A stretch of DNA of 64,000 nt from Umezawaea sp042738955 (GTDB taxonomy: Bacteria > Actinomycetota > Actinomycetes > Mycobacteriales > Pseudonocardiaceae), in the NCBI RefSeq assembly GCF_042738955.1, contig NZ_JBHYHC010000004.1:62001-126000 (forward strand), in the 5' to 3' direction. Below are positions 7,775 through 17,082 of this stretch, one piece after another. How positions within the stretch are numbered: the stretch's first letter is position 1; every line of letters begins with the position of its first letter. The position numbers and the translations under genes were made by a program. The notes under the pieces are model-generated. The model did not search any database and had not been told where the DNA came from. It saw nothing but the letters and a program-made list of their open reading frames with translations.

Positions 7775-10642
7775 GTGAACAGCTCACCCACGGTTTTCCT
7801 CAGCTACACCTGGTCCGACCTGGCCGCGGTGGGGCGGATCGAACGGGCGCTGCGCAAGCGCGGCATCGCCGTGTTCCGCGACACCGACACCCCGGAGTTC
7901 GACCGCATCACCGACGGTCTCGCCGCCGCGGTCGACGGCTCCGCGCTCCTGCTGGCGTTCTACTCGCGGCGCTACCCGACGCGGTACGCGTGCCAGTGGG
8001 AGCTGACCCGCGCGTTCCTCGCGGCCCGGAGGCTGGGGAACCCGCTGGACCGGGTGCTGGTGGTCAACCCCGAGTCCGGCGACTCGCACATCGCGCCGAT
8101 CGAGCTGACCGACGCGGGGTACGTCAAGTGGCGCGACAAGCCGGACGTCGACCGCCTGGTGCAGCGGGTGGTGGACAAGCTCGCGCAGGCCGACGGCGTG
8201 CCGCTGGGGCCGCCGTCGAAGCCGGACGACCTGGCCCGGCTCGACCCGAGGGTTCTCCTGCCCCGCCGGTTCGTCGGCCGGTACCGGGAGCTGTGGGCCG
8301 TGCACAGCGCGCTGCACGGCGGCCTGCTGTCGGCCGTCCGCAAGCCGCACCCGCACGCCGTCGCGGTGCTGAAAGCGCCGCGCGGCATGGGGAAGACCTC
8401 GGCGGCCGAGCACTACGCGTTCCTGTTCCGCGACGCCTACCCCGGCGGCGTGGCGTGGCTGTCGCTGGCGGGCGGCGGGGTGAGCCTGGACGACGACACG
8501 GTGGTCGCCCGCTTCTCCGTGGAGCTGCGCCGCGCGGCGGCGGACCGGTTCGGCCTCGACCTGCCGGACCTGGACGCGGACCGGATGCGCGCGGTCCTCG
8601 GCGACCACCTGTCCCGCCGCGGCGAGGACGTGCTGGTCGTGGTCGACGACCTGCCGCCCGGCCTCTCGCCCGCGGTCCTCGACCGGCTGGTCGTGCCGTC
8701 CGCCCGCGTCCACACGCTGCTGACCGCGCGCACCGCGACCCCCGACTGGCCCGCGGCGTCGGTGGAGCTGGGCGGGCTGTCCGACGTCGAGGCCGAGGCC
8801 CTGTTCCAGACCGAGTGGCCCGAACTGGACGACACCGACCGCGCCACCGTCCACCGGCTGTCCCGCCAGTACGGCGGCAACCCGTTCCTGCTGACCGCCG
8901 CGCTGCACGCGTTGTCGGCGGGCCACCGCACCGGGGCCGCCGAGGACTTCACCGGCAGGCTGGACGAGCTGGTCGCGGAGGAACTCGACCTCGTCACGGC
9001 GAGCGTCCGGGCCCGGAGTCGAGCGGCCCTGCTGGTGCTCGGCTTCGCCGCGGCACTGGCACAGGCGCCGTTCCCGGCCGACCTCGTCTCCGACGGGCTC
9101 GTCGGCGAGCAGCGCGCGACGACTTCGGAGGTGGCCGCGGCGCTGGCCGAACTCGCCGAGCACAGCCTGGTCCACCGCGCCCACGCCGGACGGGGCCACG
9201 GCCAGGGCTGGCGGCTGCACGCGCTCGTGGCCGACGCCGCCCACCGGGCACTCGGCCCGGAGACCACCGACGACCTGGCCCGCACCGCCGCGCGGGCGAT
9301 AGCCGCACGGGTCGGCGACTCCGCGCCGCCGCACCTGCACCTGCACGTCGTCCACCTGGCCGCGAACCAGGCCGTGCCCGTGGAGGAACGCCTTGAACTC
9401 CTGCGCTCCCAAGCCGCCGTCCACGAGCGCGACGGCGACGCCCCGGCCGCCCGCGACGCCATCCGCGAGGCGATCCGCTTGACCGGCCACCGATGGCGGT
9501 CCGAGGACATGCTCACCTCCGCGCGGATGGCCGTGGCCGCGGCGGACCCCGAGATCGCACTGGCCCACGCGAGCCTCGTGCTGGAACGGTCCCGAGCCAA
9601 CGGCGACAAGCGGTCGGAGTTCCGCGCCCGCTTCCTCGCGGCCGCCGCGCACGACCTGCGCGGCCACTACCACCGCGCGAACGAGGTGTTCCACGAGCAC
9701 CCGGACGTGGTGGCGCACGGCACCTTCCCGACGTGGCTGTCCCAGGCGCAACGGCACGAGATCCGCGTGGCCAAGGCCGCGGCCCTGCGCCACCGCGGCG
9801 ACCACCGGGCCGCGATCACCACGATCACCGCCGTCTACCCGGACATCCGCCGCGACGCCCCCGACAGCCAGTGGCCCGCCGCGACCCTGGAGCTGGCCAG
9901 GGAACGGATGTTCAACGGCGAGACCAAGCAGGCCCGTCTGGACGCCGACGCGGTCGTGGCCCTGTTCGAGGAGGCCGGGAAGTCCGGCCACAGACTCGCC
10001 AAGGAGGCCGCGGCCGTCGCCGCCGAAGCGGACCTCGTGGTCGCGTTCACCGACCTCAACCTCACCGGCGAACGCTGGCGCACGGCGACCGACCGGATCG
10101 GCGCGCTCGCCCTCGACTCGGCCTCCTGGTTCGGCCCGGACAACGCCCACACCCTGCACCTGCGGGTCCTGCACGCCCAAGCCCTCCTGGACTCCTCCGA
10201 CCCCGCGGGCAGCCTGCGCGTCCTGGCCGACACCGACGGCCGCATCGAGGCCACGCTGGGCGCGGACCACCCGCTGCGCCTGCGGGCCAGGTCCGTAGCG
10301 GGCCGAGCGCGCTTCGCCCAACGCAGCTGGGCCCACGCCTACGAGATCCTCGGCGACGTGCTCCCCAGACAGGTGGACGCACTGGGCCTCACCCACCCCG
10401 ACTCCCTGGTCACCCGCTTCGCCCTGGGCCTGGCGGCGGCGGGCAACGGCGACAAGGTGGAGGCGCTGTCACTGGTGGCCCACACCTGGCGCCTCCAGGC
10501 CACCACCCACGGCTGGTGGCGCGAGAACGCCCTGGAGGCCCTGGTGCACCAAGCGATCGTCGTCCTGCCCGGCCCTCTGTTCCGCCTGCTGATGAGCCTG
10601 AAACGCGCCGCCGTGGGAGGCCGTGGCCGCAAGCAGACCTAG
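7775..10642 (+). CDS. TIR-STAND-TPR protein (NLR-like)
   Basis: 955 residues. Residues 5-140 are a TIR domain (TVFLSYTWSD at the start). CQWEL places a Glu at residue 76, where the catalytic Glu of NADase TIRs lies. A conserved VGRYRELWAVHSALH linker follows, then a STAND ATPase (P-loop APRGMGKTS near 203; Walker B VLVVVDDLPPG), and TPR-like helices to the end. TIR-STAND proteins are candidates for NAD-depleting antiphage or cell-death switches. Its stop codon interlocks with that of the convergent HTH-NB-ARC gene in one CTAG. A paralogue of the same design lies at 17083-19902. The GTG start is somewhat uncertain. Confidence 0.87.
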   Translation: MNSSPTVFLSYTWSDLAAVGRIERALRKRGIAVFRDTDTPEFDRITDGLAAAVDGSALLLAFYSRRYPTRYACQWELTRAFLAARRLGNPLDRVLVVNPESGDSHIAPIELTDAGYVKWRDKPDVDRLVQRVVDKLAQADGVPLGPPSKPDDLARLDPRVLLPRRFVGRYRELWAVHSALHGGLLSAVRKPHPHAVAVLKAPRGMGKTSAAEHYAFLFRDAYPGGVAWLSLAGGGVSLDDDTVVARFSVELRRAAADRFGLDLPDLDADRMRAVLGDHLSRRGEDVLVVVDDLPPGLSPAVLDRLVVPSARVHTLLTARTATPDWPAASVELGGLSDVEAEALFQTEWPELDDTDRATVHRLSRQYGGNPFLLTAALHALSAGHRTGAAEDFTGRLDELVAEELDLVTASVRARSRAALLVLGFAAALAQAPFPADLVSDGLVGEQRATTSEVAAALAELAEHSLVHRAHAGRGHGQGWRLHALVADAAHRALGPETTDDLARTAARAIAARVGDSAPPHLHLHVVHLAANQAVPVEERLELLRSQAAVHERDGDAPAARDAIREAIRLTGHRWRSEDMLTSARMAVAAADPEIALAHASLVLERSRANGDKRSEFRARFLAAAAHDLRGHYHRANEVFHEHPDVVAHGTFPTWLSQAQRHEIRVAKAAALRHRGDHRAAITTITAVYPDIRRDAPDSQWPAATLELARERMFNGETKQARLDADAVVALFEEAGKSGHRLAKEAAAVAAEADLVVAFTDLNLTGERWRTATDRIGALALDSASWFGPDNAHTLHLRVLHAQALLDSSDPAGSLRVLADTDGRIEATLGADHPLRLRARSVAGRARFAQRSWAHAYEILGDVLPRQVDALGLTHPDSLVTRFALGLAAAGNGDKVEALSLVAHTWRLQATTHGWWRENALEALVHQAIVVLPGPLFRLLMSLKRAAVGGRGRKQT

Positions 10643-12870
10643 AGCGCCGTCTCCCCGAACCGAACCCGCGCCTCGCCGATCATCACCGGGTTGATCCCGC
10701 CGTGGACCTCGTCCGCCCTGGCCCACACCTCGCCCGCCTCACCGACCCGACCAGCGGCCCGGTGGACGTTCCCCAACCCGGTCAACGCCCGCGCCGTCTC
10801 GTACCGACTCCCACACCGCTCCCCCAGTTCCACGGCCTCGCCGTACAACGCCACGGCCGCGTCGTGATCCCCGGCTTGGAAGTGCGCCCAGGCAACGCAG
10901 TTCACCGACATCACCACGTCCAAGTCCAACTCCAGCGCCGCGAACTCCCGCCGAGCCAGCTCCGCGTGCACAGCGGCATCGGCGGTGTGGCCCAGTTCCA
11001 CCTCCACCAGAGCGATCCCCCGCAACGCGATGGCCGCGTTGCGGGCCTTGCCCTGCCGCCGGTAGGACTCCATCACCTCACCCAGGTCCCGCAGAGCGCG
11101 GACGTGATCCCCGAGGTACAGCGCGGCCCACGCCAGGTTCGACACGGCATCGGTGGTCCCGTGCTCGTCGCCCAACTCGCGGAACAACTCCAGCGCCTCC
11201 TCGTAGTACCCGACCGCCACGGCCAGGTCCCCGCGATCCACGTGCGCCATCCCGAGGTTGTCCAACGTCATGGCCAGCGCCCTGGTGTCCCCGGCCGCCC
11301 GCGCGGACGCGGCGGCCACCAGGTGCGTGTCGATCCACGGGTCCCAGAGCTTCGCGAGGAAGAAGAAGTCCCGCAGGATGTACGCGATCTGCCAGCACGC
11401 GCGGTGCAGGCCGCGGGCCGACGCCAGGTGGCACAGGCCGACCAGCGTCGGCCACTCCTGGTCGATCCACCGCAGCGCGGAGTCGCGGTCGGTGAACTCC
11501 TTCGACACCTCCGGCACGCTCACGGGCGTGAACGGCAGCCGGTAGCGGTGCGGGGCGAGGAACTCGTCGCTGGAGCGGGCCAGCAGGAGGTTGTGGTCGA
11601 GCATCCGCTGCACCGCCGCGACCTGCTCGTCGACCGCGATGGACGGCAGCACCTGGTCGCGGGCGAACTCGCGCACGAGGTCGTGCACGGTGAGGTGGTC
11701 GGCGGAGTCGTGCGCCACGAGGTGCGCGTCGCCGAGGTGGTCGACGAGGCTCCTGGTGCTCGCCAGGCTCACGCCAGCCAGCGCCGCGGTGCTGCGGATG
11801 TCCACGTCGTGGCCGGGGTGCAGGGCCAGCAGCGCGAACAGCCTCAGCTCGTCGTCGGTCAACGCCCGGCAGGACAGGCTGAACGCGGCCGCGACGCTGC
11901 GCTCGCCGTCGTCGAGCACGCTGAGCCGGGACGTCTCGTCCGCCAGCCGCTCCTCGAAGTCCTCCACCGTCCACATCGGACCACCGCGGAACCGGGCGGC
12001 CGCGATGCGGATCGCCAGCGGGAGCCGCCCGCAGCGGTCGACGACCGAGCCGACCACGGCGTCCTCCGCCGACCGGGCGCGGTCGCCGCCCACGGCCCGG
12101 AACAGCGCCACCGCCTCCGGCCGCGGCAGCACGTCCACGGGCAGGTGCACCGCGTCGTCGAGCGCGTTGAGCCGGTTGCGGCTGGTGATCAGCACCCGGC
12201 AGCGCGACTCCGCGGGCAGCAGCGGGGCGACCTGGGCCGCGCTGCGGACGTTGTCGAACACCAGCAGGACGCGCTTGCCGTGCAGCCTGCTGCGGTAGAG
12301 GTTGGCGCGGGCGTCGACGTGCGGCGGGATCTGCTCGCCGGGCACGCCCAGCAGGCGCAGCAACGGGTCGAGCGCGTCGTGCGCGCTGGCCATCGCCACA
12401 CCGAGCGCGTGGCCCCGCAGGTCGAGGAAGAGGCACCCGTCCGGGAAGGACTCCCGCGCGTCCCACGAGGCCCGCAGGGCGAGCGCGGTCTTGCCCGCCC
12501 CCGCCATCCCGCTGAGCACGCACGCGCCCTCACCGTCCTCCCCGGCGAGGAACGCGGCCAGCCGGTCCAGTTCGGGGCCGCGGCCGGTGAAGTGCGGGGT
12601 CGTCGGCGGAAGGCCGGTGATCGCGGTGACCACGTCGCCCACCACCTGCCGGTCGCTCCTGCCCCTGATCAGCGCGGACAGCGCGCCGTCGGCGGTCAGC
12701 GCGACGTCGCACGCCTTGGCGAACTCGCGGTTGCCGGACGCCTTGCCCGTCTCGACCTTGCTGAGGTAGCCCTTGCTGTAGTGGATGCGCGCGGAGAACG
12801 CGGACTGCGACAGCCCGGCCTCCTCGCGCAGCCGCCGGAGAGCGCTGCCGAACTCCACTCGATCTTCCAT
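10639..12870 (-). CDS. HTH-NB-ARC-TPR regulatory protein
   Basis: 743 residues. Residues 1-65 form a Cro/C1-type helix-turn-helix (LRRLREEAGLSQSAFSARIHYSKGYLSKVETG), followed by an NB-ARC domain (P-loop GMAGAGKTA at 121-129, Walker B VLLVFDNVRSA, LITSRNRL, RLPLAIRI) and TPR repeats (NLGMAHVDRGDLAVAVGYYEEAL and later copies). This layout is common in actinomycetes for ATP-gated transcription regulators. It differs from the neighbouring STAND proteins in having a DNA-binding rather than TIR or amyloid-type N-terminus, so it may read out the state of the same island. It is convergent with the TIR-STAND gene, sharing a CTAG stop overlap. Confidence 0.87.
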   Translation of the reverse strand: MEDRVEFGSALRRLREEAGLSQSAFSARIHYSKGYLSKVETGKASGNREFAKACDVALTADGALSALIRGRSDRQVVGDVVTAITGLPPTTPHFTGRGPELDRLAAFLAGEDGEGACVLSGMAGAGKTALALRASWDARESFPDGCLFLDLRGHALGVAMASAHDALDPLLRLLGVPGEQIPPHVDARANLYRSRLHGKRVLLVFDNVRSAAQVAPLLPAESRCRVLITSRNRLNALDDAVHLPVDVLPRPEAVALFRAVGGDRARSAEDAVVGSVVDRCGRLPLAIRIAAARFRGGPMWTVEDFEERLADETSRLSVLDDGERSVAAAFSLSCRALTDDELRLFALLALHPGHDVDIRSTAALAGVSLASTRSLVDHLGDAHLVAHDSADHLTVHDLVREFARDQVLPSIAVDEQVAAVQRMLDHNLLLARSSDEFLAPHRYRLPFTPVSVPEVSKEFTDRDSALRWIDQEWPTLVGLCHLASARGLHRACWQIAYILRDFFFLAKLWDPWIDTHLVAAASARAAGDTRALAMTLDNLGMAHVDRGDLAVAVGYYEEALELFRELGDEHGTTDAVSNLAWAALYLGDHVRALRDLGEVMESYRRQGKARNAAIALRGIALVEVELGHTADAAVHAELARREFAALELDLDVVMSVNCVAWAHFQAGDHDAAVALYGEAVELGERCGSRYETARALTGLGNVHRAAGRVGEAGEVWARADEVHGGINPVMIGEARVRFGETAL

Positions 12871-12938
12871 GCGCCCATCGTCACCCGTCGCGCGGACCGG
12901 CAGAACCCGTTTCCCGTTTCCACTCGAACGGGAAACCC

Positions 12939-15095
12939 TCACCTCGCCCGCAGCCGGGTGAGCCTCCTGACCAGCAGCAGCACGAACACCAGCGCCAGCG
13001 CGACCAGCGCGGCCGCCGACAGGCCCCACCACGGGGCCGAGTGCCGCCACAGGTCGTCGTCGGGCACGCCGGGCACGATCGCCAGGACGTCGACCGTGGA
13101 CGCCCCGGCCGCGTACCCCCAGCGGGACGGGGTGAGCCACGAGAGCTGGTCGAGCACGGGGCGGCCGGTCACCGGGATCATGCCGCCGCACAGCACGAGC
13201 TGCGCCATCACCACGACCACCAGCACCGGCATGACCTGCTCGGCCGACCGCACGAGGGCGGACGCGTACAGCGCCATGGAGCACGACGCGAACGCCGTGA
13301 GCCAGAGGGCGATCCCGAGTTCGAGGACCGGGTGCCCGCCGAGCACCACGCCGCCCGAGGGACCGGGTTTCGCCAGCACCGCCCCACCGACCAGCAGCGC
13401 CGACTGCACGGCCGCGATCACGCCGAACACCACGACCTTGCCCGCCGCGTACGCCCGCGGTCGCAGGCCCGCCGCCCGTTCCCGCAGGAAGATCGCCCGT
13501 TCCGCGACGATCTCCCGCGCCCCGCACGCGCCACCGGTGAAGGCCGCGCCGACGAACAGCAGCACCAGCATCTGCGTGGGTTCGGCGGGATCGGTCGGGT
13601 CGGGCGGCCCGAGGCCCGCGGAACCGGGCACGGCCAGCGCGAGGCCCGCGAGCACGAGCGGCATCAGCAGCAGGAACGCCGCGTAGCCGAGGTCGGCCGC
13701 GATCAGCCTGGTGTGCCGCGCCACGAGCGTCGCCGCTTGGCGCGGCCACGACCGCAGCGGCTGCGGGACGTCCGCGGTCGCCGTGGGCGGGCGGACGGCG
13801 TCGGTCAGCGTCCCCTCCGGCGGGCGGTGCTGGGCCGCCGCCTCGAAGATCTCCGGCCAGCCCGCCGACCCGAACCGCACCATCAGCTCGTCCGGAGCGC
13901 CGAGGAAGAACGGCACCCCGCCGGGCGCGAGCAGCAGGATCCGGTCGCACCGGGCGAGGTTCTCCGGGTTGTGCGTCACGACCACGACCGAGCGCCCCGA
14001 GTCGGCGATGTCCCGCAGCGACCCCATGATCTGCTTGTCCAGGTTGGGGTCCAGGCCGGACGTCGGCTCGTCGAGCAGGAGCAGCGGCGGCGACGTGAGC
14101 AGCTCCATCGCGATCGACACCCGCTTGCGCTGCCCGCCGGACATGCTGCGCACCTTCGTGCCCGCCTGCTCGCGGAGGTCGACCTCGGCCAGCGCGTCCG
14201 CCACGACCCGCCGCCGCTCGTCCCGCCCCGTGTCGGCGGGCAGCCGCAGCCTCGCCGCGTACGACAGGACCTTGCGGGCGCTGAGCTTCAGGTGCAGCAC
14301 GTCGTCCTGCGGCACCACGCCGATCCGCGACCGCACCGACCCGCGCACGTCCAGCCCGTCGTAGGTGACGCGCCCGCTGGACGGCGTCAGCTCGCCGGTC
14401 ATCACCTTCAGCAGCGTCGACTTGCCCGCCCCGGACGGCCCGACGACCGCGATCAACTCCCCCGGCCGGATGTCGATTCCGACGTCGGACAGCAGCCTCT
14501 TCCCGTCCGGCAGGGAGAAGCTGACGCCGTCGACCACGAGGTGCTGCTCCGCCACCGGGACCGGCGTGAACCCGGACGCGGACACCACCACGTCGGTCGA
14601 CCCGACCGTCAGCACGTCACCGACGCCGACGAACGCGTCCCCGGCGATCTCGACCCCGTTGACCAGCGTCCGGTTGAGCCCGCCGAGGTCGGTGACCAGC
14701 CACCCGTCCCCGCTGCGCCGCGCGGTCGCGTGCCGCCGCGACACGAGCGGGTCGTCGAGCACCACGTCGTTGTCCGGACCGCGCCCGATCCCGACCACGC
14801 TCGCCGCCCGCCCGACGCGGAACCCGACGTCGACCACCTCGCTGAGCCGCACCACGGCCTCGTCCACGACCCGGTGCTCGACCACCCGCCGACCACCGAG
14901 CCACGTGCCGCCGGACGTCCCCTGGTCCCGCACCACCCACCCGCCGTCGAACTCGACGCGCAGGTGGTCGCGGGACACCGCCGGGTCGTCGAGCACGACG
15001 TCGTTGAACGGCCCGCGCCCCACGCGGACCACGACACCGGGCCCGAACGTCCACCGCCGCTCCCCCGCGCTCACCACGAGGTCGTCGGAGGTCAT
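12939..15095 (-). CDS. FHA-FHA-ABC ATPase-ABC2 membrane fusion transporter
   Basis: 718 residues. Two FHA domains (about 1-80 and 85-165; VGRGPFNDVVLDDPAVSRDH and IGRGPDNDVVLDDPLVSRRH cores) bind phosphothreonine. An ABC ATPase follows: Walker A GPSGAGKST, signature MSGGQRKR, Walker B LLLLDEPTSGLD. An ABC-2 type membrane domain of about six helices completes it (about 470-715). This resembles mycobacterial Rv1747, an FHA-ABC transporter controlled by a Ser/Thr kinase. Its start overlaps the stop of the upstream kinase gene (ATGA), which strongly suggests the kinase phosphorylates or recruits it. The substrate is unknown, possibly a lipid or cell-envelope precursor. Confidence 0.92.
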   Translation of the reverse strand: MTSDDLVVSAGERRWTFGPGVVVRVGRGPFNDVVLDDPAVSRDHLRVEFDGGWVVRDQGTSGGTWLGGRRVVEHRVVDEAVVRLSEVVDVGFRVGRAASVVGIGRGPDNDVVLDDPLVSRRHATARRSGDGWLVTDLGGLNRTLVNGVEIAGDAFVGVGDVLTVGSTDVVVSASGFTPVPVAEQHLVVDGVSFSLPDGKRLLSDVGIDIRPGELIAVVGPSGAGKSTLLKVMTGELTPSSGRVTYDGLDVRGSVRSRIGVVPQDDVLHLKLSARKVLSYAARLRLPADTGRDERRRVVADALAEVDLREQAGTKVRSMSGGQRKRVSIAMELLTSPPLLLLDEPTSGLDPNLDKQIMGSLRDIADSGRSVVVVTHNPENLARCDRILLLAPGGVPFFLGAPDELMVRFGSAGWPEIFEAAAQHRPPEGTLTDAVRPPTATADVPQPLRSWPRQAATLVARHTRLIAADLGYAAFLLLMPLVLAGLALAVPGSAGLGPPDPTDPAEPTQMLVLLFVGAAFTGGACGAREIVAERAIFLRERAAGLRPRAYAAGKVVVFGVIAAVQSALLVGGAVLAKPGPSGGVVLGGHPVLELGIALWLTAFASCSMALYASALVRSAEQVMPVLVVVVMAQLVLCGGMIPVTGRPVLDQLSWLTPSRWGYAAGASTVDVLAIVPGVPDDDLWRHSAPWWGLSAAALVALALVFVLLLVRRLTRLRAR

Positions 15096-16912
15096 CGCGT
15101 GGTCGTGGTGGCGGGCTTGGTGCTGGTCGTCGCTGATGGCGGCAGACCCGAGGTGGGCACCTCGCCCGCGAGACCGAGCAACTTGGCCTCGCCCAGGGCG
15201 AAGACGTTGGAGCCGCAGGTCCTCGGGCCGCTGGTCACCACCCACTGGAACTTGAGCCGCAGGACGTTGGTGAGATCGAGGTCGAGATCGACCACCTTGC
15301 CGAACTCGATCGCCGAACTCGTCAGCAGCCGCCCATCGCCGAAGACCTCCAACTGCACCTTCACCGAGTCGTACTGCGCGTTGTCGCCGATGCCGGCGAC
15401 GGCGACGAAGCGCCGGTACCCCTTGGAAAGGTTGTACTCGGCGGACTCGGGTTCAGTCGTGCAGTAGGAGTCGGTGGTGCTGCCGAGCGCATGCAGGTAC
15501 TGCTTGCCCGCCATCCCGATGGTGAACGCGTTGTCCGAGGTGCCCCAACGACCCGCCGAAGGCTTCACCTGGTCGAGGAAGACCGTGATCGCGGGCCGGG
15601 CGACGACCAACTTCGCGCTGCCGTCCACCGCTTCCCCCGCAGCGGGCTCTTGGCCGACGACCGTCCCGTCGGGCTTCGACTCGTCCACCTGGTCGACGAT
15701 CTCGACCTTCATGTCCTTGGGCAGCTTGTCCCGCGCCTCCCCCAGCTTCTTGCCCACCAGATCCGGCATCGAGGTCAGCTTGATGTCCGCCACGGTGGTG
15801 GTGACCTTGGCGGAGGTCGGTTGGGTCGTCTTCACCCCGGTGTCGCCACCACCGACGGTCGGGGCCGAAGTCGACCCGGTCTCGGCCCTGGGGGTCTTAG
15901 TGGGGGCCAGGAAGTAGCCGATGCCGCCGACCGCTCCCAGGAGCACCACGGCGGCGAGGACGACGGGGAGGCGGCGCTTCCGCTTGCCGCCCGGCGCGGG
16001 GACGTTGACGGGCATGCGCAGGACCGTTTCGTTGTTGTTGCCCTGTCCCAGCGGGACGGCGGGCGGTGGGGTGTCGAGGCGGGTGCCGACCGGCCACTGG
16101 CGCAGGCGTTCGGAGAGCGTGCCGAGCACGGCGGCGACCTGGTCGGCCGAGCGGGGCCGGGCGGCCGGGTTCTTCTGGAGCAGGGCCCAGATGGCGTCCC
16201 ACAGCTCGTCCGGGACGCCCTCGGGCCTGCCGGGCATCATCTCGCCGTGGCTGCGGAGCACCTGGAACACCGAGTCGCTGGCGAACGGCGTGACGCCGCA
16301 GCACAGCTCGTAGAGGACGATGCCGAGCGAGTACAGGTCGGCCGCGGGAGTGATCTGGCCGCCGTTGGCGATCTCCGGGGCCACATAGTTGGGCGTGCCC
16401 GCCAGCAGGGTGCTCTTGCCGACCTTGGAGCCGCCGGTCATCTTGGAGATGCCGAAGTCGGTGAGCTTGGGCGTGCGGGTCGGCGTGGAGGAGTCCATCA
16501 GGACGTTCTCGGGTTTCACGTCGCGGTGCACGATGCCCGCGAGGTGCACCTTGTGCAGCGCGTCGGCGATGCCCGCGCCGATCCTGGCCACCTCGGCGGG
16601 CAGGATCGTGCCGGACCCGACGAGCAGGTCGCGCAGGGTCCCGCCGGGCACCAGGTCCATCACGATCGCGGCGGTGCTGCCCTCCACGACCAGGTCGTGC
16701 ACGGCGACCAGGTGCTCGCCGCGGATGTTGACCAGCATCGACCGCTCCTGGTGGAAGCGGGCGATGAATTCCGGGTCGTCCACCAGATCGCTGCGGAGCA
16801 GTTTGAAGGCGAACGGCCGACCGTCGTGGTCCGCGCCCTCGTACACCTTCCCCATCGCACCGGACCCCAGGGGCTCGCCCAGCGTGTACTGGCTCCCCAA
16901 AGCTCGCCCCAT
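15092..16912 (-). CDS. PknB-type Ser/Thr protein kinase with PASTA and NPCBM-like domains
   Basis: 606 residues. The kinase domain (about 10-270) has the glycine loop LGSGAMGKVYEG, an ATP-binding Lys near 37, HRDVKPEN at about 129-136 and DFG at 152-154. A single membrane helix lies near 315-338. A Thr-rich linker follows, then one PASTA domain (about 395-460: MPDLVGKKLGEARDKL ... VVGQEPAAGEAVDG) and an NPCBM-like carbohydrate-binding module (about 465-590). The last residues are a low-complexity Thr tail. A GAGG site precedes the ATG. It is coupled to the FHA-ABC transporter gene and should regulate it. The extracellular sensor part suggests cell-wall or glycan sensing. Confidence 0.92.
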   Translation of the reverse strand: MGRALGSQYTLGEPLGSGAMGKVYEGADHDGRPFAFKLLRSDLVDDPEFIARFHQERSMLVNIRGEHLVAVHDLVVEGSTAAIVMDLVPGGTLRDLLVGSGTILPAEVARIGAGIADALHKVHLAGIVHRDVKPENVLMDSSTPTRTPKLTDFGISKMTGGSKVGKSTLLAGTPNYVAPEIANGGQITPAADLYSLGIVLYELCCGVTPFASDSVFQVLRSHGEMMPGRPEGVPDELWDAIWALLQKNPAARPRSADQVAAVLGTLSERLRQWPVGTRLDTPPPAVPLGQGNNNETVLRMPVNVPAPGGKRKRRLPVVLAAVVLLGAVGGIGYFLAPTKTPRAETGSTSAPTVGGGDTGVKTTQPTSAKVTTTVADIKLTSMPDLVGKKLGEARDKLPKDMKVEIVDQVDESKPDGTVVGQEPAAGEAVDGSAKLVVARPAITVFLDQVKPSAGRWGTSDNAFTIGMAGKQYLHALGSTTDSYCTTEPESAEYNLSKGYRRFVAVAGIGDNAQYDSVKVQLEVFGDGRLLTSSAIEFGKVVDLDLDLTNVLRLKFQWVVTSGPRTCGSNVFALGEAKLLGLAGEVPTSGLPPSATTSTKPATTTTR

Positions 16913-17002
16913 GAGCTTTACCTCACTTTTCCCTCGTTCAGGACGTCGAGGGTAAGCCGTCCGGAGGATCACCTGGTGGACAAATAGGAGACAGTTCGTG
17001 GC

Positions 17003-17028
17003 CGCCTTTTCCGGGGGTCGAAAAGGCG
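17003..17028. promoter_or_regulatory. inverted repeat in divergent promoter region
   Basis: CGCCTTTT and AAAAGGCG form perfect 8-base arms around a 10-base spacer in the 170-base gap between the divergent kinase and TIR-STAND genes. It could be an operator. No other evidence. Confidence 0.3.
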
Positions 17029-17082
17029 ACAGATCCAGGACATCCGATCATCTCCGCCCGTTCCGGGAATACCATTCCCCCC

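Noticed and set aside
9493..13686. A 1397-codon open frame on the plus strand
   Set aside because: Its translation is Arg/Pro/Gly-rich low-complexity and runs antisense to the HTH-NB-ARC gene; an artefact of GC-rich codon bias.
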